The notes under the pieces: model-generated
The model's input: the letters and a program-made list of their open reading frames with translations, nothing else
What the model was told of the DNA's origin: nothing
The model's database searches: none
Shown: positions 57,834-64,000 of the stretch, in pieces
How positions within the stretch are numbered: the first letter of the stretch is position 1
Layout of the letters: every line of letters begins with the position of its first letter
Translations under genes and position numbers: made by a program
Assembly: GCF_000230895.2 (NCBI RefSeq)
Contig: NC_016604.1
Span: forward strand, 6,200,001 to 6,264,000
DNA: 64,000 nt
Origin: Mycolicibacterium rhodesiae NBB3
Lineage (GTDB): Bacteria; Actinomycetota; Actinomycetes; Mycobacteriales; Mycobacteriaceae
Reading direction: 5' to 3'

Positions 57834-59399
57834 CTAATGCGAGACGAGACGGTCGGCAAGCACGCGCGGCCGCCCCGCCGATCGCGCGTCGAGTTTGTTG
57901 CGCTCGACTTTGCCATTCGCGTTGACGGGCAGCGGTTCGTCCCAGATGACGAGCTCCTCGGGAAGCTTGTACTTGGGCAGACCCGCGGACACCAGGCTAT
58001 CGGTGATATCGGCGAGTGACACCTGGCGTGGCGACTCGAGAACCACTGCCAAAGCAAGCCTTTCGCCGGTAGTACCGTCGGCGACGGAATAGGCCGCGCA
58101 CTCGACGACTCCCGGGACCTTGGTGACCGCCTCCTCGACCTCGGCGGCGGGGATCTTGAGTCCGTTACGAATGATGATGTCTTTCAATCGGCCGACGATG
58201 CGAATCCGACCGTCGTCGAGTTCGGCGACGTCACCGGTGCGAAACCAATCACCGTCGAACGCCGCCGCATCGTCGTCCACGTCGGTGTAACCGAGAAACG
58301 TGTGCGGACCGCGGATACAGCACTCGGTGGCATCTCCGCTCGACCCGACCCGCACCTCCACGTCGGCCAATGCGACGCCATCGTCGGCATGGCGCACGCC
58401 CCTGGGTTCGCCGCGCAGCCCAGACGTGCTCACCGGTACCTCAGACGATCCGTAGGCTCGCATGACGATGATTCCGAAGTCGTCCTCGATGCGCTCCACG
58501 ATTCGTCGGTCCAGCATCGTCCCGCCTAGGTACACGGCCCGCAGCGGGATGGTCGCTTTTCGGGCCACCGCCTCATCGAGAATGCGGTCCAGCAGCCGGT
58601 CAGGACCGCCGTACCAGGTCGCCCCCGACGTGACCAGCAACTCGCATGTCGCCGAGGGATCCCAGCGATCCTCGAGTATCACGGGAGCGGCGAGCATCGG
58701 CCCGATGAAGAGACCCTGCAGCACACCGGTGACTGACGCCAACGGGCTGATCAGAAAGATGCGGTCGTCGTCTGTCAGTCCGGCCGCCGCGGTGTAGTTC
58801 GACGAGGCCTTGAGTAGCGTGCTCTGCGAATGGATCACGCCTTTGGGCTTCGACGTGGTCCCCGATGTGTAGAGCACGAGGCACGGTTCGTCGGCCGCGC
58901 GCTCGGATCGGTATTCCGTGTCCGGTGTACCGCAATCGTCCAAGGCGATCCAGGTCGCGCTACCCGCTAGCTCCGGTTCTACCGTCGCAGGCCAATTCGG
59001 CGCGACGCCGAACTCGGCGCCGGTGCGCCCGATGATGTCGGCGACCTGCGTCGCGCCCACGCTGCGGGGCACCAGCAGGATCACCGCATCGAGGCGCAGC
59101 GCCGCGTGGACGGCGATGACCGAATCCACGTCATTGCCGACAACGACGAGGACCGGCGTCGATGTCTTGACACCGGCCGCAGCCAGACTGCTACACACCC
59201 CATCGATGCGCTCGTCGAGTTCGGCATAGGTGAGTTCCTCACCCCTGGCTATCAGCGCGAGCCGCTCGGGACGTCGCATTGCGGCTGTGCGCACGACGTC
59301 GGCAGGCTGGCCCGACCAGTGGCCCGCCTCACGGTATTGGTCCCGCAATGCCATGGCACGTCGCTGCGCGTGGTCCAACAGCGCAGTCGAGCCGTTCAT
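57834..59399 (-). CDS. AMP-dependent acyl-CoA ligase
   Basis: 521 residues with AGGAGG before the ATG. ANL motifs: CLVLYTSGTTSKPKGVIHSQ, IIVMRAYGSSEVPVSTSGL, WFRTGDVAELDDGRIRIVGR, and a C-terminal Lys in PVNANGKVERNKLD. It is the second CoA ligase of the cluster, divergent from the SDR gene across 55 bp. Confidence 0.9.
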   Translation of the reverse strand: MNGSTALLDHAQRRAMALRDQYREAGHWSGQPADVVRTAAMRRPERLALIARGEELTYAELDERIDGVCSSLAAAGVKTSTPVLVVVGNDVDSVIAVHAALRLDAVILLVPRSVGATQVADIIGRTGAEFGVAPNWPATVEPELAGSATWIALDDCGTPDTEYRSERAADEPCLVLYTSGTTSKPKGVIHSQSTLLKASSNYTAAAGLTDDDRIFLISPLASVTGVLQGLFIGPMLAAPVILEDRWDPSATCELLVTSGATWYGGPDRLLDRILDEAVARKATIPLRAVYLGGTMLDRRIVERIEDDFGIIVMRAYGSSEVPVSTSGLRGEPRGVRHADDGVALADVEVRVGSSGDATECCIRGPHTFLGYTDVDDDAAAFDGDWFRTGDVAELDDGRIRIVGRLKDIIIRNGLKIPAAEVEEAVTKVPGVVECAAYSVADGTTGERLALAVVLESPRQVSLADITDSLVSAGLPKYKLPEELVIWDEPLPVNANGKVERNKLDARSAGRPRVLADRLVSH

Positions 59400-59454
59400 A
59401 CCGTCCTCCTATGCAAATGGTGGTTCTCACTAGGGGTAAATGTAACCTCTCATC

Positions 59455-60312
59455 ATGCCGTCACTCGCATTCGACAACCAGGTAGCCATCGTCACCGGTG
59501 CGGGCGGAGGTCTCGGCCGCTGCCACGCTCTTGAACTCGCCCGCCGCGGGGCGCGGGTCGTGGTCAACGACCTGGGTAGTGCGGTGGACGGCAGCGGCGC
59601 GTCGATCTCGGCTGCCCAGGCGGTTGTCGACGAGATCACGGCGGCGGGAGGTACGGCGATCGCCAACGGAGACTCGGTGGCGACGGAGGATGGCGGTGCC
59701 GCGATCGTCGCGGCGGCCATGGACGCCTTCGGCCAGGTCGACATCCTCATCAACAACGCGGGGATCCTGCGCGACGCCGCGTTCAAGAACATGACTGCCG
59801 AACAGTTCGACGCCGTCATCGCGGTGCACCTCGCGGGAACATTCAATGTCACCCGCGCCGTATGGCCCGTGATGCGCGAGCAGAACTACGGCCGGATCGT
59901 CCAAACTAGCTCTGGTACCGGTCTTTTCGGAAACTTCGGCCAGGCCAACTATGGCGCGGCGAAGATGGGACTGGTCGGCATGATGCATGTACTCGCCATT
60001 GAGGGCGCCCGCAGCGGCATCAACATCAACGCCATCGCGCCGATCGCCCGCACCCGGATGACGGAGGGCATCATGGGGGAAGCAGGTAAGGCGCTGGACC
60101 CCGAACTCGTCACACCGGTCGTCGTTTACCTGTCGCATCGCAGCTGTGACCGCACGGCCCACATCTACTCGGTGGGCGGCGGAAAGGTCTCGCGGGTGTT
60201 CATCGGTCAGACCAAGGGCATCGAGGACGCGGACCTCAGCGCGGAATCTGTCGCCGAGGCCATCGATCGGATCGATGACAGCTCGTCGTACACCATCCGC
60301 GGCGGGCCTTAA
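59455..60312 (+). CDS. SDR-family 3-hydroxyacyl-CoA dehydrogenase-like protein
   Basis: 285 residues. NAD motif VTGAGGGLGRCHALELARRG, then DILINNAGILRDAAFKNMTA, catalytic Ser in QTSSGTGLFGNFGQA and YGAAK with the catalytic Tyr and Lys. The ILRDAAFKNMT segment and the C-terminus (FIGQTKGIEDADLSAESVAE) match the dehydrogenase module of multifunctional enzyme type 2, which oxidises 3-hydroxyacyl-CoA. Overlaps the end of the crotonase gene by 4 bp. Confidence 0.92.
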   Translation: MPSLAFDNQVAIVTGAGGGLGRCHALELARRGARVVVNDLGSAVDGSGASISAAQAVVDEITAAGGTAIANGDSVATEDGGAAIVAAAMDAFGQVDILINNAGILRDAAFKNMTAEQFDAVIAVHLAGTFNVTRAVWPVMREQNYGRIVQTSSGTGLFGNFGQANYGAAKMGLVGMMHVLAIEGARSGININAIAPIARTRMTEGIMGEAGKALDPELVTPVVVYLSHRSCDRTAHIYSVGGGKVSRVFIGQTKGIEDADLSAESVAEAIDRIDDSSSYTIRGGP

Positions 60313-61130
60313 AAGCCCTGAAAGCGGGGCTCGCGGCGCTCGGCGAAGGACCGTAACCCTTCTTGCAGATCCGCCGTGTGCGACACCACCTCGGCGGCCC
60401 ACGCCTCCTGCTCGAACGCGCGATCGCGACCGGACTCCGACGACACCGCCAACAACCGTTTCGTCAGGCTCAGCATCACCGTCGGGCCCGAAGCCAGGCG
60501 TTGCGCGAGTTCCTCGGCGACGGCCTCGACGCGATTCGGTTCCACCAACCGGTTGACGAGTCCAAGGTGCTCACACGTCGCGGCGTCGACGGGCTCACCG
60601 AGCATCAGGAGTTCGGCGGCCTTTCGTAGACCGACGATACGTGTCAACAGGTGGATCGCACCGGAGTCGGGCAGTATGCCGCGGTGTACGAACGCCTCGA
60701 CAAGTGTTGCCTCCGTGGACATGACGACGAGATCAGATGCCAACACAAGACTCGATCCCGCGCCGACGGCAATGCCCTTCACGGCGGTCACGACGGGCTT
60801 GTCGCAGTCCAGGATCGATCCGACCAGACGCTGCCATCCCTGCTGCAGCATTCGGGCAATGTCCCCCGGTCGCTTGTCGGACAACGGTTGCCTGTCAGAT
60901 TCATCGCGACGGGGCCCGAGACCTGCACCCGCGCAGAAATGCCGGGTCCCCGCGGCACCCAGCAGCACCGCACGCACACTCGGATCGTCACTGGCGTGCT
61001 GGAAAGCCTCGGCCAAGGCGTTACGGGCCAAGGGAGACAACGAGTTTGCAGATTCGGCCCGGTTGATGGTGATGCGTTGCACCCCATCGTCTCCGACCGA
61101 AGAATCGATCCCTGACGCTTCGTCATTCAT
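60309..61130 (-). CDS. Enoyl-CoA hydratase/isomerase family protein
   Basis: 273 residues from an ATG at 61130 (an ATG at 61139 adds three). Crotonase fold: ITINRAESANSLSPLARNAL, GTRHFCAGAGLG, VKGIAVGAGSSLVLASDLVV, and VHRGILPDSGAIHLLTRIVG with the Asp of the second half-site. It ends SFAERREPRFQGF, as does the paralogue at 62504-63310 (RDKRDAKFQGR). The two flank the MaoC gene. Confidence 0.9.
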   Translation of the reverse strand: MNDEASGIDSSVGDDGVQRITINRAESANSLSPLARNALAEAFQHASDDPSVRAVLLGAAGTRHFCAGAGLGPRRDESDRQPLSDKRPGDIARMLQQGWQRLVGSILDCDKPVVTAVKGIAVGAGSSLVLASDLVVMSTEATLVEAFVHRGILPDSGAIHLLTRIVGLRKAAELLMLGEPVDAATCEHLGLVNRLVEPNRVEAVAEELAQRLASGPTVMLSLTKRLLAVSSESGRDRAFEQEAWAAEVVSHTADLQEGLRSFAERREPRFQGF

Positions 61131-61227
61131 CGCTGCCATCCCTGCGTTAACGGCGTTTCCGCTTTTCGGGTATCTTAATTTCCACTTCGATCCGACGACG
61201 ATGCGGGCCACGAGGAGGAGGTGCACG

Positions 61228-62499
61228 ATGACTGATCCCTCTCCTGCCTCGTCCCCCACCGGCCGGATCACCGACGAGGGTCTGGCCAGGTTGCGCGCCA
61301 CCATCGGGATCGCCGTCCCGCATACCCAGCCGCCGCACTACTTCCGCCCCAATGAGGACGCCTTCCGGCACATAGCTGAAAGCTACGGCGACGCCAACCC
61401 GTTGTGGGCGGATCCGGACTACGCCGCCAAATCCGTGTGGGGTGAGCCGATCGCGCCGCCGGCCCTGGTCGGTGGAGACACCCTGATCGGCGAGGACGAG
61501 GTAACGACGCTGTCCGACGAGGATCGCGCGCTGACCAAGGGCGACCCCCTGCGCGGTGTGCACGCGTTCTACGCCTCGTCGTCGCGTGAGTGGTGGGCGC
61601 CGCTGCGTGCGAACCACCGCGTGTTCCGGCGCAACGCGTTGGTCGCGGCGCTCGACAAGAGCAGTGAGTTCGCCGACCGCGCCGTTCATGAATGGTCCGC
61701 ACAGGTGTTCCGGGACGACGAGGGCGTCATCCTCGGGGGCCAGTACCGCAACATGATCCGCACGGAACGTACGAAGGCTCGTAGCCGCAAGAAGTACGAC
61801 GCCGTCGAGTTGAAGACCTGGACTGCCGGCGAGATCGCCGAGATCGACGAGAGGTACGCCCGCGAAGTCGCGCGCGGTGCAGAGCCCCGCTGGTGGGAGG
61901 ACGTCGACGAGGGCGACGACGTCGGTCCACTGACCAAAGGTCCGCTCACCGTCACGGACATGGTGTGCTGGCACGTCGGCATGGGGACCGGGATGTACGG
62001 GGTGCGACCGCTGCGGTTGGCATGGCGCAACCGACAGCGCATCCCCCGTTTCTACACGCCCAACGAGCACGGCGTGCCCGACGTTCAACAGCGCGTGCAC
62101 TGGGAACCCGACGCCGCCCGCAATGCCGGCAACCCCACCACGTTCGACTACGGCCGTATGCGCGAAACGTGGCTGATCCATCTGTGCACCGACTGGATGG
62201 GCGACGACGCCTGGTTGTGGAAGCTGGACTGCGAGTTCCGCCTCTTCAACTATGTGGGTGACCTTCACACGATCACCGGCAAAGTCATACGCAAATACCT
62301 CGCCGACGGGGACCGGCCTGCAGTCGACCTCGAACTCGCGGCGACCAATCACCGCGGCGAGGTCACCGCCCCCGGACACGCCACCATCCTGCTGCCCAGC
62401 AGAGAAAGAGGACCCGTCCGCCTTCCCGATCCCCCAGGCGGGGCGACCGATCTGGCCGAGTTGCTCACCGCCGTTTCGGCGCAGTTTTTTGGACGGTGA
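61228..62499 (+). CDS. MaoC-like double hot-dog hydratase
   Basis: 423 residues with GGAGGAGG before the ATG. The N-terminal MaoC_dehydrat_N-like hot dog (HYFRPNEDAFRHIAESYGDA, SVWGEPIAPPALVGGDTLIG) and a C-terminal hot dog (TDWMGDDAWLWKLDCEFRLF, NYVGDLHTITGKVIRKYLAD, YVGDLHTITGKV being the hydratase strand) are joined by a linker. MaoC-like enzymes hydrate bulky enoyl-CoA esters such as steroid side chains. First gene of an operon with a crotonase and an acyl-CoA dehydrogenase. Confidence 0.85.
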   Translation: MTDPSPASSPTGRITDEGLARLRATIGIAVPHTQPPHYFRPNEDAFRHIAESYGDANPLWADPDYAAKSVWGEPIAPPALVGGDTLIGEDEVTTLSDEDRALTKGDPLRGVHAFYASSSREWWAPLRANHRVFRRNALVAALDKSSEFADRAVHEWSAQVFRDDEGVILGGQYRNMIRTERTKARSRKKYDAVELKTWTAGEIAEIDERYAREVARGAEPRWWEDVDEGDDVGPLTKGPLTVTDMVCWHVGMGTGMYGVRPLRLAWRNRQRIPRFYTPNEHGVPDVQQRVHWEPDAARNAGNPTTFDYGRMRETWLIHLCTDWMGDDAWLWKLDCEFRLFNYVGDLHTITGKVIRKYLADGDRPAVDLELAATNHRGEVTAPGHATILLPSRERGPVRLPDPPGGATDLAELLTAVSAQFFGR

Positions 62500-62503
62500 T
62501 GCG

Positions 62504-63310
62504 ATGAGTTATGACAGCGTGCCCGGACTCCGTGCCGACCAGGGTGGTCCAGTACTTCGCCTGACCCTCGACCGTGCCGACAAGCGAAATGCGGTCGACG
62601 ACACGATCCTCGACGCTCTCATCGGACACCTTGTCTCGGCCGGAATCGACGAGTCCGTGCGTGTCATCCGCATCGACGCCGCAGGACCGGACTTCTGCGC
62701 CGGATCGGATCTCGTCTCGAACAACGCACGCTCCGAACGTAAACCGCGCGTGGGCAGTACACAGCGGCGGTTGCCAAACAAGGCCAACAGGCTGATCCCG
62801 CTCATGCTCGAAACCCAGGTGCCCATCGTGGCGGTGGTCCGAGGCTGGGCTGCGGGGCTCGGGTTCCACATCGCGATGGCATCCGACTTCTGTGTCGCGG
62901 CCGAGAATGCCCGGTTCTGGGAACCGTTCGTGGCCCGCGGATTCACCCCGGACAGCGGTGCGGCGTGGTTGCTCCCCCGCCTCATCGGCATGGTGCGGAC
63001 GCGACAGCTGCTGATGCTTGGTGAAGAGATCTCCGGAGCCACCGCCGCCGAGTGGGGCATCATCCACGACACCCATGCGGAGGATCAGTTGGATTCGGCT
63101 GCAGAGAAACTGGTGGCAAAACTCGCCGGAGCGCCCACAGTGGCTCTGGGGCTCACCAAGTGGTTACTGCAGAGCGGCAACGGACTGGACCTCGACCGCC
63201 ATCTTCAGAATGAAGCCATGGCGCTGGAGTTGTCCAGCCGAAGTGACGACTTCAAGGAGGGGCTCGCTGCCTTCCGCGATAAGCGCGACGCGAAGTTCCA
63301 GGGTCGATGA
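62504..63310 (+). CDS. Enoyl-CoA hydratase/isomerase family protein
   Basis: 268 residues. Crotonase fold: RLTLDRADKRNAVDDTILDA, GPDFCAGSDLVSNNARSERK, VRGWAAGLGFHIAMASDFCV, and VARGFTPDSGAAWLLPRLIG. It starts 4 bp after the MaoC gene and overlaps the acyl-CoA dehydrogenase start by 4 bp, so all three are coupled. Confidence 0.9.
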   Translation: MSYDSVPGLRADQGGPVLRLTLDRADKRNAVDDTILDALIGHLVSAGIDESVRVIRIDAAGPDFCAGSDLVSNNARSERKPRVGSTQRRLPNKANRLIPLMLETQVPIVAVVRGWAAGLGFHIAMASDFCVAAENARFWEPFVARGFTPDSGAAWLLPRLIGMVRTRQLLMLGEEISGATAAEWGIIHDTHAEDQLDSAAEKLVAKLAGAPTVALGLTKWLLQSGNGLDLDRHLQNEAMALELSSRSDDFKEGLAAFRDKRDAKFQGR

Positions 63311-64000
63311 CGGCGCTATCGATCACCGAAGCCACTTCTGCCGACGACGCGGTCGCCGAGGTGCGACGGTGGATCGATAGCGAGGTGCCCGCGCAGTGGC
63401 TGTCGGCAGCCGCCGAAGGTCCGGATGCCCTGAGGGCCGTTCGCAGCAAGGAGGACTACCGGCAGTGGTATCCGACCTATGCCGCGTCGGGTCTCGTGGT
63501 GCCGACCTGGGCACCAGAACACGGCGGTCTCGGCGTCGGCAATGAAGTGGCACGCGCCATCGACCGGGTCTTGAGTCCGCTGCGACTGGCCCGACTGAAC
63601 CCGCTGGGTCTCAACAATGCGGCCGCAGCCCTGTTCAGTCACGGCACGGAGGAGCAGCGGCTCCGCTTCCTGCCGCCGATCGTGCGCAACGAAGAAAAGT
63701 GGTGCCAGCTGTTCAGTGAACCGGGCGCGGGTTCCGATCTCGCCTCGCTCGCGACCCGAGCGGTGCGCGACGGTGACGACTGGGTGATCACCGGACAGAA
63801 GGTGTGGACGACGTGGGCCGACGAGGCTGACTTCGCGATTCTGCTCGCTCGCACCGACCCGGAGGCGCCGAAGCACAAGGGCATCACGTACTTCCTCCTC
63901 GACATGCACCAACCGGGTGTAGAGGTGCGGCCGCTCCGCCAGATCACCGGCGAGGCCGAGTTCAACGAGGTCTTCATCGACAATGCACGGATCCCCGATG
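63307..64000 (+). CDS. Acyl-CoA dehydrogenase, N-terminal part
   Basis: The frame starts with ATG at 63307, overlapping the crotonase stop, and is open to the window end (231 codons). It has WYPTYAASGLVVPTWAPEHG, QLFSEPGAGSDLASLATRAV, VRDGDDWVITGQKVWTTWAD and ILLARTDPEAPKHKGITYFL, the FAD- and substrate-binding half of an ACAD. The catalytic Glu and C-terminal helices lie beyond the window. Confidence 0.92.
   Translation, partial: MTALSITEATSADDAVAEVRRWIDSEVPAQWLSAAAEGPDALRAVRSKEDYRQWYPTYAASGLVVPTWAPEHGGLGVGNEVARAIDRVLSPLRLARLNPLGLNNAAAALFSHGTEEQRLRFLPPIVRNEEKWCQLFSEPGAGSDLASLATRAVRDGDDWVITGQKVWTTWADEADFAILLARTDPEAPKHKGITYFLLDMHQPGVEVRPLRQITGEAEFNEVFIDNARIPD

Overview
The window is high-GC actinobacterial chromosome. 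Its gene content points to a fast-growing mycobacterium (Mycolicibacterium type): mycobactin genes (mbtL, mbtM, mbtK), an MmpL transporter, DUF732 secreted proteins, many TetR regulators, acyl-CoA dehydrogenases and Ltp/DUF35 pairs, and a PTS/nag locus next to an mbt-2 locus. No species can be named from the sequence alone.

Layout. 1-1407: the 3' end of a lipid-catabolism operon (Ltp-type thiolase fold, DUF35 partner, PadR regulator). 1404-8565: housekeeping and orphan genes: a coiled-coil protein and membrane partner, a secreted NlpC/P60-like protein, a decayed DUF732 gene, two tiny exported proteins, a TetR with operators, DUF3297, and a membrane Ser/Thr kinase. 8630-23106: an integrated island bounded by a 49-bp direct repeat made of the 3' part of tRNA-Ala(GGC). 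Its right third (17.3-23.0 kb) is a compact satellite-like core: tyrosine integrase, HTH protein, AlpA-like excisionase, replication ATPase, a symmetric iteron array (probable origin) and a TerS-like protein. Its left part (9.0-16.9 kb) is cargo: MmpL transporter, DUF732, DUF6188, thioesterase, P450 and three TetR regulators sharing operators. 23187-31727: MFS exporter, pgm, phosphatase, UspA, two crcB genes behind a fluoride riboswitch, then mbtL-mbtM-(mbtN remnant)-mbtK with IdeR-type boxes, and a proteasome-like hydrolase. 31812-40855: small genes, TetR/SRPBCC, patatin, and the GlcNAc PTS locus (aldehyde dehydrogenase, nagA, nagB, EIIA, EIICB). 40905-64000: a long catabolic cluster.

How the genes work together. 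The catabolic cluster holds two CoA ligases, three acyl-CoA dehydrogenases, four crotonases, a MaoC-type hydratase, an SDR, an Ltp/DUF35 retro-aldolase pair, two amidohydrolases, TauD, 2-hydroxyacid dehydrogenase and an HpcH aldolase. This is the full logic for activating and side-chain-shortening an unknown carboxylic acid, resembling but not identical to the steroid igr pathway. Several divergent promoters carry palindromes suited to TetR control.

The most unusual signals are the composite tRNA-Ala island with its mirror-symmetric iterons and repeated integrase arm-type sites, the shared operator of the MmpL cargo, the frameshifted remnant of mbtN, and the unassigned catabolic cluster.
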